A stretch of 64,000 nucleotides of DNA. It comes from Actinomycetota bacterium. GTDB taxonomy: Bacteria; Actinomycetota; Actinomycetes; S36-B12. The notes under the pieces were generated by a model that had not been told where the DNA came from, searched no databases, and saw only the letters and a program-made list of their open reading frames with translations. The position numbers were made by a program, and so were the translations under genes. The DNA lies in NCBI GenBank assembly GCA_017856385.1, contig JAFMFD010000001.1, positions 1 through 64,000 on the forward strand, given 5' to 3'. This document shows positions 50,108 to 58,939 of the stretch, piece by piece. Position 1 is the first letter of the stretch, and every line of letters starts with the position of its first letter.

Positions 50108-50869
50108 CTAGCCGCGACCCTGCGCCGCGACGGCGGCGGCCGCTGCGGCGGCCGCGTCCGGGTCGAGGTACTCCCCGCCCGGCACGAGGGGGTGCAGGTC
50201 CGCGTCCAGCCGGTAGACCAGCGGGATCCCGGTCGGGATGTTCAGGGCCGCGATGTCCTCGTCCGAGATGCCGTCGAGATGCTTGACCAGGGCACGCAGG
50301 GAGTTGCCGTGCGCGGCAACGAGGACGGTCCGGCCCGAGCGGAGGTCCTCGCCGACGATCACGTCCTCCCAGTACGGGATGAGGCGGCGGACGACGTCGG
50401 CCAGGCACTCGGTCGCAGGTCGGGCCTCGGGCGGAAGCGCGGCGTAGCGCGGGTCGTGCGTCTGGGCCCACGGGTCGTCCGGGTCGATCGGCGGGGGCGG
50501 GGTGTCGTACGACCTGCGCCAGAGCATGAACTGCTCCTCGCCGTACGCGTCGAGGGTCTCCTTCTTGTTCCGCCCCTGCAGGGCTCCGTAGTGCCGCTCG
50601 TTGAGCCGCCAGTTGCGGCGCACCGGGATCCACATCCGATCGCAGGCCTCGAGCGCGATCTGCGAGGTCTTGATCGCCCGCGTGAGCAGGGACGTGTGGA
50701 CGATGTCGGGCAGCAGTCCCGCGTCGGCGAGCAGTTCCCCGCCCCGGCGGGCCTCGCCGCGGCCCTTGTCATTCAGGTCGACGTCGACCCACCCGGTGAA
50801 GAGGTTCTTCGCGTTCCACTCGCTCTCGCCATGGCGGAGGAGGATCACGGTGTAGGGCGCAGAGGTCAT
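50108..50869 (-). CDS. gpmA: 2,3-bisphosphoglycerate-dependent phosphoglycerate mutase
   Basis: A 253-residue dPGM. The catalytic RHGESEWN is at about residues 12-19, [10 protein letters not shown] is near the middle, and the second His is in VAAHGNSLR. It interconverts 3- and 2-phosphoglycerate in glycolysis. The C-terminus ends in an Ala-rich tail ([15 protein letters not shown]). Start at the ATG giving MTSAPYT; a longer frame adds residues not seen in the family. It lies 4 bp after ybjN in an operon that includes mshA and ybjN, the order Rv0486-Rv0487-Rv0489. Confidence 0.94.
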   Translation of the reverse strand: MTSAPYTVILLRHGESEWNAKNLFTGWVDVDLNDKGRGEARRGGELLADAGLLPDIVHTSLLTRAIKTSQIALEACDRMWIPVRRNWRLNERHYGALQGRNKKETLDAYGEEQFMLWRRSYDTPPPPIDPDDPWAQTHDPRYAALPPEARPATECLADVVRRLIPYWEDVIVGEDLRSGRTVLVAAHGNSLRALVKHLDGISDEDIAALNIPTGIPLVYRLDADLHPLVPGGEYLDPDAAAAAAAAVAAQGRG

Positions 50870-50873
50870 GGCG

Positions 50874-51392
50874 TCATCCTGCCGGACCGTCCGCGGCATC
50901 GGCGGGTCGGGCGACGAGGTGCTCGAAGGCGCGCAGATTGTCGGTCGGCAGGCCCCGCTGGGTGCGCCATGCCCACTCGGTGCGAATGCTCGACGCGAAG
51001 CCGAGCTCGAGCAGGGTGTTGAAGGAGCCGTCGGAGTACTGCAGCACCGCGCCCATGAGGCGGTCCAGCTCCCCCTCGGTCACCGCGTCGAGGGGCACGC
51101 GGCCGACCAGGTAGATGTCGCCGAGGTGGTCGATGGCGAAGGCCATCCCGTACATGCGGCGATTGCGCTCGAGCAGCCACCGGTAGACCGCCTCGTGGTT
51201 CTCGTCGGGGTTCCTCGCGACGAACGCGTTGAGCGTCATGGCGTGCTCGCCGATCGAAAGGGCGACCGTGGTCATGAGCTTGTGCTCCCCGGGCAGGGTG
51301 ACGACGACAGTTCCGTCCGACCCCTCCTCCCACGGCAGGCCCGAGGTGGTGACGAACTGCTCGATCGCCCGGCGCGCCGCCTCGCGGCTCAT
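50874..51392 (-). CDS. YbjN domain protein
   Basis: A 172-residue protein with a YbjN/type III secretion chaperone-like fold, seen as [42 protein letters not shown] in short stretches (the family motif is the VAR-N-P-x-E-N region). The function is not settled. It overlaps mshA by four bases (ATGA) and sits where mycobacteria have Rv0487, between mshA and gpm1, so it is core-type and conserved in context. Confidence 0.83.
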   Translation of the reverse strand: MSREAARRAIEQFVTTSGLPWEEGSDGTVVVTLPGEHKLMTTVALSIGEHAMTLNAFVARNPDENHEAVYRWLLERNRRMYGMAFAIDHLGDIYLVGRVPLDAVTEGELDRLMGAVLQYSDGSFNTLLELGFASSIRTEWAWRTQRGLPTDNLRAFEHLVARPADAADGPAG

Positions 51393-52714
51393 GACGTGCG
51401 GCTGGCCGGCAGCCGGTCGTGGGCATTCGCGAGAGCCGCACGGTAGCTGTCGAGCAGGCCGGCGGTCGTGGCCGACCAGCCGAATGCGGCGGCATGCATG
51501 CGTGCGCCGTGCGAGAGCTCGTCCTGGAGCCCGGGGCGCTCGAGAATGCTGCGGATGGCGACGGCGTAGTCCCGGGGATCGTGGCCCTCGACAAGCAGCC
51601 CGCTCACCTGGTGGGCGACGGCGGTGCGCAGGCCGCCCACGGCCGCTGCGACGACGGGGGTCCCGCACGCCTGGGACTCCACGGCCACCAGGCCGAACGA
51701 CTCCGAGTGCGACGGCACGACGGTCACGTCGGCGGCCCGGTACCAGTCGGCGAGCGACTCGCGGTTCGAGGGCGGCACGAAGCGCACGAGCCCGGTGATG
51801 CCCAGGTGGTCGGCAAGGTCGATGAGCGCAGCCGGACGGTCGAGCCCGCTGCCCGAGGGCCCCCCGCACACGACGATGCGCAGGCGCGACCTCAGGCCGG
51901 GATCGCCGTCGGCGAGCAGGGCCGCTGCGTGCAGCAGGACGTCCGGTGCCTTGAGCGGCTGGATCCGGCCGACGAACAGCAGGACCTCGGCGTCCTCCTC
52001 GATGCCGTGGCGGCGCCGAGCGGCTGCACGGTCACCGGGGGTGAAGGTCTCGAGGTCGACGCCCGGGTGCACGACGTCAACAGCCGACTCCCGTGCCCCG
52101 TACAGGTCGATGAGCTCGTCCGCCTCGGTCGTCGTGTTGGCGATCAGCCGGTCGGCCGCGGCGACGACCTGCTCCTCGCCGAGGACGCGCATGCGCGGCT
52201 CGGGCTGATCGCCGGGCGACAGGTCGCGGTTCTTCACCTTCGCCATGGTGTGCATGGAGTGGATGAGCGGGACGTTCCAGCGCTCGGAGGCGAGCCAGCC
52301 GACCTGGCCGGAGAGCCAGTAGTGCGAGTGGATCAGGTCGAACCAGCCCTCGGGGCGGGCGGCCTCGGCGCGCAGCACGCCGGCCGTCATCGCGCAGAGC
52401 TGGCCGGGCAGGTCCTGCTTGGGCAGGCCCTCGAACGGCCCTGCCGTCACATGGCGGACCAGGACGCCGGGCGCGAGCTCGACCGTGGGCGGCAGGTCGG
52501 AGGAGGTGGCCCGCGTGAAGATCTCGACCTCGACGCCGGACTCGGCGAGCCGGGTGGCCGTCTCGACGATGTAGACGTTCATGCCGCCCGCATCACCGGT
52601 GCCGGGCTGGTCGAGCGGGGACGTGTGCACCGAGAGGACGGCGACCCTGCGCGGCTGGCGCGCACGGCGGGAGTCAAGGGGGGTCGGACCCGGCACGGGG
52701 CGAGTCTTGCGCAA
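51389..52714 (-). CDS. mshA: D-inositol-3-phosphate glycosyltransferase
   Basis: A 441-residue GT4 enzyme that starts mycothiol synthesis. The N-terminal half has [21 protein letters not shown] and the middle has [18 protein letters not shown]; the C-terminal GT4 motif is [15 protein letters not shown]. It adds GlcNAc to inositol-3-phosphate. The longest frame starts at TTG 52714; a GTG some codons later (giving VPGPTPLD) is an alternative. It follows phoU by 30 bp and overlaps ybjN. With mshD at 40 kb it shows that the organism makes mycothiol. Confidence 0.9.
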   Translation of the reverse strand: MRKTRPVPGPTPLDSRRARQPRRVAVLSVHTSPLDQPGTGDAGGMNVYIVETATRLAESGVEVEIFTRATSSDLPPTVELAPGVLVRHVTAGPFEGLPKQDLPGQLCAMTAGVLRAEAARPEGWFDLIHSHYWLSGQVGWLASERWNVPLIHSMHTMAKVKNRDLSPGDQPEPRMRVLGEEQVVAAADRLIANTTTEADELIDLYGARESAVDVVHPGVDLETFTPGDRAAARRRHGIEEDAEVLLFVGRIQPLKAPDVLLHAAALLADGDPGLRSRLRIVVCGGPSGSGLDRPAALIDLADHLGITGLVRFVPPSNRESLADWYRAADVTVVPSHSESFGLVAVESQACGTPVVAAAVGGLRTAVAHQVSGLLVEGHDPRDYAVAIRSILERPGLQDELSHGARMHAAAFGWSATTAGLLDSYRAALANAHDRLPASRTS

Positions 52715-52744
52715 CCGGCGGCCGGGGGCCAGCCCGGGGAGCGA

Positions 52745-53401
52745 CTAGAGGGACACCCCCACGTACGGCTCCCCGGTGACGATGGTGACCACCCGGCGGG
52801 TGACGGACACCGCATGGTCGGCATAGCGCTCGTAGTAGCGGGACAGCAGCGTGACGTCGATGGCCGCCTCGACCCCGTGCGGCCACGAGGGTGAGAGCAC
52901 GATCGTGAAGAGCTCGCGGTGCAGCCGGTCCACCTCCGCGTCATGGCGGCCGATGTCGCCGGCGAGCGCGACGTCCTGCGAGGCGATCACCGAGCCGGTC
53001 TTGGAGACGATCGCCTCCGCCAGGCCGCCCATCTCGGCGAAGGTGCCGCGGAGCTCCTGGGGGATCGACAGCCGGGGGTACCGCAGCCGGGCCTGCTTCG
53101 CGACGTGCTCGGCGAGGTCGCCCATCCGCTCCAGCGAGGCCCCGATGCGCAGGGCGCCGATGATCTCGGGCAGCTGGTCCGGCCCGGGGTGGTTCACGGC
53201 GATCGCGTCGAGGCACTGCTCCTCGATGTCGCTGGCCAGCAGGTCGATCTGGGCATCGGCGGCGATGACCGCCTCGGCCATGGCGAGATCGGCGTCGAGC
53301 AGCGCCTGGGTAGCCCGGTTCATGGCCGAGCCGACGAGCTGGGTCATCCGGATCAGGTCACCCTTGACAACGTCGAGTCGCTGGGTGAGTTCGATGTCCA
53401 T
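52745..53401 (-). CDS. phoU: Phosphate transport system regulator
   Basis: A 218-residue PhoU made of two three-helix PhoU repeats. The metal-binding motif E-R-M-G-D appears in SLERMGDLAEH (about 92-102) and E-R-Y-A-D in SRYYERYADHAV. It is a negative regulator of phosphate sensing with the SenX3-RegX3 pair. It lies divergent from senX3 with a 185-bp promoter region between them, and upstream of mshA. No pst genes are in view. Confidence 0.92.
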   Translation of the reverse strand: MDIELTQRLDVVKGDLIRMTQLVGSAMNRATQALLDADLAMAEAVIAADAQIDLLASDIEEQCLDAIAVNHPGPDQLPEIIGALRIGASLERMGDLAEHVAKQARLRYPRLSIPQELRGTFAEMGGLAEAIVSKTGSVIASQDVALAGDIGRHDAEVDRLHRELFTIVLSPSWPHGVEAAIDVTLLSRYYERYADHAVSVTRRVVTIVTGEPYVGVSL

Positions 53402-53542
53402 GCAGCCCCTTGCTCGTGGTCTCGGGGCAAGGCTACGCGCGATCGGCAACGGCCCCATGCTCCGACATGAACGCCACGCTGCCGGAGCATGAATTCCGGG
53501 TGTTCTCGTCAGAACCCTTCATGAATCATGCGGCCTTCGCGG

Positions 53543-53549
53543 GTTCACC
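53543..53549. promoter_or_regulatory. Possible PHO box between phoU and senX3
   Basis: GTTCACC followed by TCCA resembles one 11-bp PHO-box unit of actinobacteria. Nearby GTTCTcgtcAGAAC (53503-53516) is an inverted repeat. A second unit at a regular spacing is not clear, so control by RegX3 is only a guess. Confidence 0.3.
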
Positions 53550-53574
53550 TCCATGCGGGCCGCTCCTCGCCTCC

Positions 53575-53580
53575 TATCCT
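53575..53580 (+). promoter_or_regulatory. -10 box TATCCT of senX3
   Basis: TATCCT ends 6 nt before a GTG at 53587 that is in frame with the senX3 reading frame, supporting that start over the ATG at 53608. Confidence 0.5.
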
Positions 53581-53586
53581 GAGCAT

Positions 53587-54729
53587 GTGCTGAGGTCGGA
53601 GGGAGCCATGGACGAGTTCGCCTCGGCTCCCGGGCTGCCCGACGTCCCCGACGAGGTCGTCAGGGTGCTGAGCGTCCTGCCGTCCGCCTCCATGGTGGTC
53701 GCGCCCGACGGCACCGTCCTGCGAGCGAATGCCCGTGCCACGGGCCTGGGCCTGGTGGCCAGGGAGGCCGTGACCGTCGCGGACATCCGCCACCTGATCC
53801 AGCGCGCGGCCGACGACGGCCACGCCCGCGAACTGGAGATGCGGGTCCGGCGCCCACCGCTGGGACGCGAGCTGCTCGAGCTCCGCGTCCGCGTGGCACC
53901 CCTGGGATCCGGGGCGATCCTCGTGATCATCGACGACCTCGCGGAGGAACGCCGCGTCGACGTCGTCCGCCGCGACTTCGTGGCGAACGTGAGCCACGAG
54001 CTGAAGACGCCCGTCGGAGCGATCTCGCTGCTCGCCGAGGCGGTTCTCGCTGCCGCCGATGACGCGGAGCAGGTGCGTCACTTCGCCGAGCGCATGCAGG
54101 TCGAGGCGGCCCGACTGAGCACGCTGGTCCAGGACGTCATCGACCTCTCGCGCCTCCAGGGCGACGATCCCCTGACCCGGGCCGAGGTCGTGTCCGTCGA
54201 CGACCTCGTCATGCGCGCGGTCGACGAGGTGCGGACGCTGGCCCTGCGCAGCCAGATCGAGATCGAGGTGGGAGAGCCGTGCGGCAGCCTCGTCTACGGT
54301 GACGAGCGGCAGCTGCTCGCGGCCCTGCGCAACCTGCTGATGAACGCGGTGGCGTACTCCGCCAGCCACACCCGAGTGGCCGTCGGTACGCGGGTGTCGG
54401 ACTCGCTGGTCGAGATCGCCGTGAAGGACCAGGGCATCGGCATCTCGGCGAACGACCTCGACCGGGTCTTCGAGCGTTTCTACCGGGTCGATCCCGCGAG
54501 GTCCCGCGTGACGGGCGGCACCGGCCTGGGCCTGGCGATCGTGAAGCACGTGAGCCAGAACCACGGTGGCGAGTGCACCGTGTGGTCCGAGGTCGGGGTC
54601 GGCTCGACGTTCACGATCCGCCTGCCCATCTACACCCCCAGCCAGACGTCCAATGAGAGCGTGCTGGAGGTCGAGATGTTCAGTGAAGCACCCCGACCCG
54701 TCGGTACATCAGGAGAGGCCCAGTCGTGA
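53587..54729 (+). CDS. senX3: SenX3-type histidine kinase lacking a membrane anchor
   Basis: A 380-residue histidine kinase. A PAS-like sensor covers about residues 25-125 (SASMVVAPDGTVLRANARA), and the H box is FVANVSHELKTPVG with His at about 139. N and G boxes are NLLMNAV and KDQGIGIS, then RSRVTGGTGLGLAIV. The closest relative known to me is SenX3, which has two N-terminal membrane helices. Here none is visible, even with the upstream frame, so a cytoplasmic kinase is predicted. It pairs with RegX3 (overlapping GTGA) and is divergent from phoU, so phosphate sensing is its role. Confidence 0.9.
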   Translation: MLRSEGAMDEFASAPGLPDVPDEVVRVLSVLPSASMVVAPDGTVLRANARATGLGLVAREAVTVADIRHLIQRAADDGHARELEMRVRRPPLGRELLELRVRVAPLGSGAILVIIDDLAEERRVDVVRRDFVANVSHELKTPVGAISLLAEAVLAAADDAEQVRHFAERMQVEAARLSTLVQDVIDLSRLQGDDPLTRAEVVSVDDLVMRAVDEVRTLALRSQIEIEVGEPCGSLVYGDERQLLAALRNLLMNAVAYSASHTRVAVGTRVSDSLVEIAVKDQGIGISANDLDRVFERFYRVDPARSRVTGGTGLGLAIVKHVSQNHGGECTVWSEVGVGSTFTIRLPIYTPSQTSNESVLEVEMFSEAPRPVGTSGEAQS

Positions 54730-55406
54730 CGAGGATCATGGTCGTGGAGGACGAGGAGTCGTTCTCGGAGGCGCTGTCCTTCATGCTCCGGCGTGAGGGA
54801 TACGAGGTCGAGGTGTCCGCGGACGGCAACGAGGCGATCGAGGCGTTCGAGCAGCGCGGCGCCGACCTGATCCTCCTCGACCTGATGCTGCCGGGCGTCT
54901 CCGGCCTGGAGGTGTGCCGCACCATCCGCACGAAGTCCGCGGTCCCGATCATCATGCTGACCGCGAAGGACGGCGAGATCGACAAGGTCGTCGGCCTGGA
55001 GCTCGGGGCGGACGACTACGTCACCAAGCCCTTCTCCTCGCGCGAGCTCCTGGCGCGGGTGCGATCGGTCCTGCGCCGCCACGGTGAGCCGGAGGAGCTG
55101 CTGGCGACCACGGTCGAGGCCGGGCCGGTGCGCATGGATGTCGACCGCCATGTCGTCACGGTGCGAGGCGAGGCGGTGGCCATGCCGCTGAAGGAGTTCG
55201 ACCTGCTCGAGCTGCTGGTGCGCAATGCCGGTCGGGTCCTCACCCGTGCGCAGCTGATCGATCGGGTGTGGGGGGCGGACTACGTCGGCGACACCAAGAC
55301 CCTCGATGTGCACGTGAAGCGCCTGCGCGCCAAGGTCGAGGAGGACCCGGGCAACCCGGTGCACCTGATCACGGTGCGTGGTCTGGGGTACAAGTTCGAG
55401 CCCTGA
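54726..55406 (+). CDS. regX3: OmpR-type phosphate response regulator
   Basis: A 226-residue response regulator. The receiver has the acid pair in VVEDEES, the phosphoacceptor Asp in LILLDLMLPG, and the Thr/Lys in MLTAKD and VTKPFSS. The C-terminal winged helix shows FDLLELLVRNAGRVLTR and TLDVHVKRLRAKVE. It is the partner of the kinase upstream, starting at GTG 54726 with a four-base overlap. Likely regulates phosphate genes and phoU. It is convergent with a lipoprotein gene. Confidence 0.94.
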   Translation: MTRIMVVEDEESFSEALSFMLRREGYEVEVSADGNEAIEAFEQRGADLILLDLMLPGVSGLEVCRTIRTKSAVPIIMLTAKDGEIDKVVGLELGADDYVTKPFSSRELLARVRSVLRRHGEPEELLATTVEAGPVRMDVDRHVVTVRGEAVAMPLKEFDLLELLVRNAGRVLTRAQLIDRVWGADYVGDTKTLDVHVKRLRAKVEEDPGNPVHLITVRGLGYKFEP

Positions 55407-55443
55407 CGAGGAGTGAGCGCAGCGAGCCGCGGAGGCAGGGGTC

Positions 55444-55953
55444 CTACGGAAGGATCGTGACGTCCTCGTAGATGCCGGCCTGGGGGACGACCAGGACGGA
55501 GAGCGGTGCGAGGCCGGCGGTGGCGAAGCCCAGTTCGATCGGGACGTAGGTGGCCACCTCGGCGTCCAGCGCGCCGAGGTCGATGCGCAGGTCGGAGTTC
55601 CAGCCGAACGAGGTCGAGGAGCCGGGCGGCAGGTCGACCGCGACCTCCTCGGTCCCGATGATCTCGGCAGGCGTGCCGTTGATGCTCGCGTAGGTCAGCG
55701 CGTCCGGCTCGATGCCGTCGTTGAAGATGCGCACCAGGAGGGTCGCCTCTGCGCCGTCGGCGGACTTCACCACGGTGGCGTTCTCGATCCTGATGGGGCC
55801 CTGCTGGGCCTGGACCCCGTTGCCGGAGTTCATCTTCGCCTGCATGGTCGTGGTGGCCTGCTGGCCGCTGAAGCAGCCGGAAAGCGGCAGCACGGCGATG
55901 CAGACGGCGGCGATGGCGAGCGAGGGGCGCAGGGCGTGGGAGGTGCGGATCAC
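55444..55953 (-). CDS. Lipoprotein of unknown function
   Basis: A 169-residue exported lipoprotein. The N-terminal signal has a hydrophobic core with lipobox LSGC at about 24-27, so Cys27 should carry the lipid. The mature part has a Gln-rich linker and a beta-rich C-terminal domain ([31 protein letters not shown]), possibly immunoglobulin-like. Position between regX3 and carD is core-type. No close function could be assigned. Confidence 0.78.
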   Translation of the reverse strand: MIRTSHALRPSLAIAAVCIAVLPLSGCFSGQQATTTMQAKMNSGNGVQAQQGPIRIENATVVKSADGAEATLLVRIFNDGIEPDALTYASINGTPAEIIGTEEVAVDLPPGSSTSFGWNSDLRIDLGALDAEVATYVPIELGFATAGLAPLSVLVVPQAGIYEDVTILP

Positions 55954-56021
55954 GTCGTCAGCCTATCGAAGGGCGCCGCTGCCCTGACCGAGCGCCCGGT
56001 CGGGGCCCGAGAGGCCCGTGC

Positions 56022-56027
56022 TAGCCT
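56022..56027 (+). promoter_or_regulatory. -10 box TAGCCT of carD
   Basis: TAGCCT lies about 30 bp before the carD ATG, followed by AAGGGG as a likely ribosome site at 56041-56046, so carD should have a short leader rather than a leaderless mRNA. Confidence 0.45.
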
Positions 56028-56055
56028 TGAGGTCCTCGGAAAGGGGTCCCCCTCT

Positions 56056-56538
56056 ATGGCGTTCAACGTCGGCGACACGGTTGTCTACCCGCACCACGGA
56101 GCAGCGGTCATCGAGTCCGTGGAGATCCGCAAGGTCAAGGGGGAGGACCGCGAGTACCTCGTACTGCGGGTCGCCCAGGGCGACCTGACGGTTCGGGTGC
56201 CCTCCGACAACGTGGATCTCGTGGGTGTTCGCGACGTGGTCAATGCCGAAGGCCTCGACAAGGTGTTCACGGTGCTGCGCCAGCCCTACACCGAGGAGCC
56301 GACCAACTGGTCCCGTCGTTACAAGGCCAACCTCGAGAAGCTCGCCTCGGGCGATGTCATCAAGGTGGCGGAGGTCGTGCGCGACCTGTGGCGCCGTGAG
56401 CGCGAGCGGGGCCTGTCCGCCGGCGAGAAGCGCATGCTGGCCAAGGCCCGCCAGATCCTGGTCAGCGAGCTTGCCCTCGCCGAGAAGACCAACGAGGACA
56501 AGGCCGAGGCCATCCTCGACGAAGTCCTCGCGTCCTAG
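56056..56538 (+). CDS. carD: RNA polymerase-binding transcription factor CarD
   Basis: A 160-residue CarD of normal size. The N-terminal RNA-polymerase-interacting Tudor-like domain starts [18 protein letters not shown], and the C-terminal helical DNA-binding part contains [17 protein letters not shown] with a conserved Trp. CarD stabilises the open promoter complex in actinobacteria. It is followed by ispD and ispF, an order shared with Rv3583c-Rv3582c-Rv3581c. Confidence 0.95.
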   Translation: MAFNVGDTVVYPHHGAAVIESVEIRKVKGEDREYLVLRVAQGDLTVRVPSDNVDLVGVRDVVNAEGLDKVFTVLRQPYTEEPTNWSRRYKANLEKLASGDVIKVAEVVRDLWRRERERGLSAGEKRMLAKARQILVSELALAEKTNEDKAEAILDEVLAS

Positions 56539-56550
56539 GAGTACTCCTCC

Positions 56551-57288
56551 GTGGCGTCCTCGGGCGCGACAGGAGACCTGTCGCAGCGGACCGGTCGCAC
56601 AGCAGCGATCGTTCCTGCCGCAGGGCGCGGTGAGCGCCTGGGCCCGGGAGCCCCGAAGGCCCTACGACTCCTCGGCGGCCAGCCCATGCTCGTCCACGCC
56701 GTCCGAGCCCTGGCCGCGAGCCGAGTCGTCGACCTCGTGGTCGTCGCGGCACCCGAGGAGAGCGTCGACGAGGTCGCAGCCCTCCTGAACGACCACGATC
56801 TCGGCGCCGACGCGAGCGTCGTGCAGGGCGGCGAGACCCGGCAGGACTCTGTCGCGCGTGCGCTGCTCACCCTTCCCGACGACGTCGACATCGTGCTCGT
56901 GCATGATGCGGCGCGACCGCTCGTGCCGGTCGAGGTGGTCAACGCCGTCGTGGCGGCGGTTGCGGACGGGCATCCCGCGGTCGTCCCGGCACTGGCGGTG
57001 GTCGACACCGTCAAGGAGGTCGATGAGGGGTCCGTCGTCACCCGCACGATCGAGCGAGATCGGCTGCGCGCGATCCAGACCCCGCAGGGATTCGCCCGGG
57101 CCGTGCTGCAGCGTGCGCATGCCGAGGCCGACCTCGGGGTCACCGACGACGCCGGGCTCGTCGAGGCACTCGGCATCCCTGTCCTCGTGATCCCGGGGCA
57201 CGAGGAGGCCTTCAAGGTCACCCGCCCCTTCGACTTCGTCATCGCGGAGGCCGTGCTGGCCCGGCGGAGGGAATCCCGTGGCGGCTGA
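56551..57288 (+). CDS. ispD: 2-C-methyl-D-erythritol 4-phosphate cytidylyltransferase
   Basis: A 245-residue cytidylyltransferase of the MEP isoprenoid pathway. The CTP-binding loop is [18 protein letters not shown] near residues 21-38. [10 protein letters not shown] and the C-terminal DAGLVEALG and [12 protein letters not shown] motifs are typical. It makes CDP-methylerythritol. GTG start, 12 bp after carD. Its 3' end overlaps ispF by 11 bp. Confidence 0.94.
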   Translation: MASSGATGDLSQRTGRTAAIVPAAGRGERLGPGAPKALRLLGGQPMLVHAVRALAASRVVDLVVVAAPEESVDEVAALLNDHDLGADASVVQGGETRQDSVARALLTLPDDVDIVLVHDAARPLVPVEVVNAVVAAVADGHPAVVPALAVVDTVKEVDEGSVVTRTIERDRLRAIQTPQGFARAVLQRAHAEADLGVTDDAGLVEALGIPVLVIPGHEEAFKVTRPFDFVIAEAVLARRRESRGG

Positions 57289-57766
57289 CATCCCGCGTGT
57301 GGGTCTCGGGACCGACGTCCACGCCTTCGAGCCCGATCGTCCGCTGTGGCTCGCTGGCCTGCTGTGGCCCGACGAGGTCGGCCTGGCAGGGCATTCGGAC
57401 GCCGACGTCGCCGCTCATGCCCTTTGCGATGCACTGCTGTCGGCTGCCGGCCTCGGCGACCTCGGGGCGGTGTTCGGCACGGACGACCCGCGCTGGGTGC
57501 GCGCCTCGGGGGTCTCGCTGCTCTCGCACTCAGCGGATCTCGTGCGAGCCGCGGGCTTCGTCGTCGGGAGCGCGAGCGTCCAGATCATCGGCAACCGCCC
57601 GCGCATCGGCACGCGCCGGCAGGAGGCCCAGGACGTCCTCGGTGCCGCGATCGGTGCACCCGTGAGCGTCTCCGGCACCACGACCGACGGCCTCGGCCTG
57701 ACCGGGAGGGGCGAGGGCATCGCGGCGATTGCGGTAGCGTCGCTCGTCTACGTCCCCCGCTCCTGA
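57278..57766 (+). CDS. ispF: 2-C-methyl-D-erythritol 2,4-cyclodiphosphate synthase
   Basis: A 162-residue IspF. The metal-binding pattern D-x-H in [10 protein letters not shown] and the [14 protein letters not shown] segment hold the zinc and substrate residues; [13 protein letters not shown] is near the C-terminus. It forms the cyclodiphosphate of the MEP pathway. GTG start, overlapping ispD by 11 bp. In mycobacteria cysS follows directly; here two extra genes intervene. Confidence 0.95.
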   Translation: MAADIPRVGLGTDVHAFEPDRPLWLAGLLWPDEVGLAGHSDADVAAHALCDALLSAAGLGDLGAVFGTDDPRWVRASGVSLLSHSADLVRAAGFVVGSASVQIIGNRPRIGTRRQEAQDVLGAAIGAPVSVSGTTTDGLGLTGRGEGIAAIAVASLVYVPRS

Positions 57767-57775
57767 GGAGGGTTC

Positions 57776-58492
57776 ATGCGCCGTCACCGAGTCCTGGTCG
57801 CCGCTGCAGCGTCAGCCCTGGTTGTCGGGATCGCGGCGCCCGCGGCACAGGCCTACGACCGCGAGGCCTACGAGTACGCGGCCGGGCACATGATCGAGCG
57901 CGATGACATCCCCAGGAGTCTCGGCGACTTCGACTCCGTCCTGCGGTTCAGCGCGGGGCCCTCCTTCAAGTCCAGCCTGTGCTACCTGCCGTCAGCGATC
58001 GACGGCGACCCGGGCACCGACATCTTCATGCGCAAGGGCACGCTGCAGTACACAGCCTCCTACGACCGCAACATCGATGGTGGCGGAAGCATCAGTGTCC
58101 AGATCACCCAGTACACCAGCGCGACCGCGGCGATCTCGGCCTACGGGGCACTGCAGAAGCAGGCACGCCGTTGCAGCGCCACGGGATCGAGCTCGTACTC
58201 GGGCGAGGACGGCACGTTGTATACGAACGCCTGGTCGGTGAGCAACGCCGTCGTGCCTATGGACTCTGTCGTGGGTGTCGAGTCGATCTCGATCACGCAG
58301 AACAACGCTTCGACCAACAGCGGGTCGGACAAGCGCTACCTGAACGACGACTACAGCGTGTTCAGCCTGGTCGACAGCGTCATCATCGAGACCACGTACT
58401 TGACCGGCTCGACCAAGGACATGAGCAAGGCGCAGCGCAAGGCGGTCAACGAGTTGGCGTTTCGCGCCATCGGACGCTGGGTGGGCCAGTGA
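57776..58492 (+). CDS. Secreted protein of unknown function
   Basis: A 238-residue exported protein. A classic signal peptide (RRHR, Val/Ala core, cleavage near AQA-YDRE at about 25). The mature part has two Cys (SLCYLP and RRCSAT) that could form one disulphide, and a beta-rich alternating pattern (ISVQITQYTSATAAISAYGAL). It faintly resembles the extracellular sensor domains of PknH-type kinases and mycobacterial LppH-type proteins, but this is weak. SD GAGGAGG precedes the ATG. It overlaps the PPOX gene by one base. Confidence 0.72.
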   Translation: MRRHRVLVAAAASALVVGIAAPAAQAYDREAYEYAAGHMIERDDIPRSLGDFDSVLRFSAGPSFKSSLCYLPSAIDGDPGTDIFMRKGTLQYTASYDRNIDGGGSISVQITQYTSATAAISAYGALQKQARRCSATGSSSYSGEDGTLYTNAWSVSNAVVPMDSVVGVESISITQNNASTNSGSDKRYLNDDYSVFSLVDSVIIETTYLTGSTKDMSKAQRKAVNELAFRAIGRWVGQ

Positions 58493-58884
58493 TGGCCGCG
58501 CTGCCGGAGAGGGCGAGGGAGTGGCTCGACGCCGCCGAGTTCGCCACGCTCGCCACGATCCTGCCGAGCGGGCAGCCGCACCTGTCCGTCGTCTGGGTCG
58601 AGCGCGATGGCGACGACATCCTCGTGTCGACCGTCAAGGGCCGGCGCAAGCACCTGAACCTCGTGGCGGACCCCCGGGTCTCCCTGCTCGTGTATCCGAA
58701 GTCGAACCCCTACTCGTACGTGGAGGTCCGTGGGGTCGCCGAGATGACGGAGGAGGGCGGCCGCGAGCTGATCGACCGGCTCGCGCGGCAGTACACGGGA
58801 GCAGACCGCTACACGATGGACGACGGGACGGACAACGTGCGCGTGGTCGTGCGCATCCACCCCGAGAAGGTCGTGCTGCTCTAG
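58492..58884 (+). CDS. PPOX-class F420-dependent oxidoreductase
   Basis: A 130-residue split-barrel flavin/F420-binding protein. The segment [20 protein letters not shown] (residues about 17-36) and [13 protein letters not shown] match the PPOX class F420-dependent family in actinobacteria. It may reduce a small substrate or act in quinone or redox balance. ATG overlaps the upstream stop by one base. It sits between ispF and cysS with the secreted gene, an insertion compared with mycobacteria. Confidence 0.83.
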   Translation: MAALPERAREWLDAAEFATLATILPSGQPHLSVVWVERDGDDILVSTVKGRRKHLNLVADPRVSLLVYPKSNPYSYVEVRGVAEMTEEGGRELIDRLARQYTGADRYTMDDGTDNVRVVVRIHPEKVVLL

Positions 58885-58927
58885 CCTGAACGTCGACGCG
58901 TGCGTCAGCGCGTCCAACAGCGGTGGG

Positions 58928-58933
58928 TACTGT
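58928..58933 (+). promoter_or_regulatory. -10 box TACTGT of cysS
   Basis: TACTGT ends 6 nt before the GTG of cysS, predicting a leaderless cysS transcript that also carries rlmB. Confidence 0.55.
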
Positions 58934-58939
58934 TCACCC

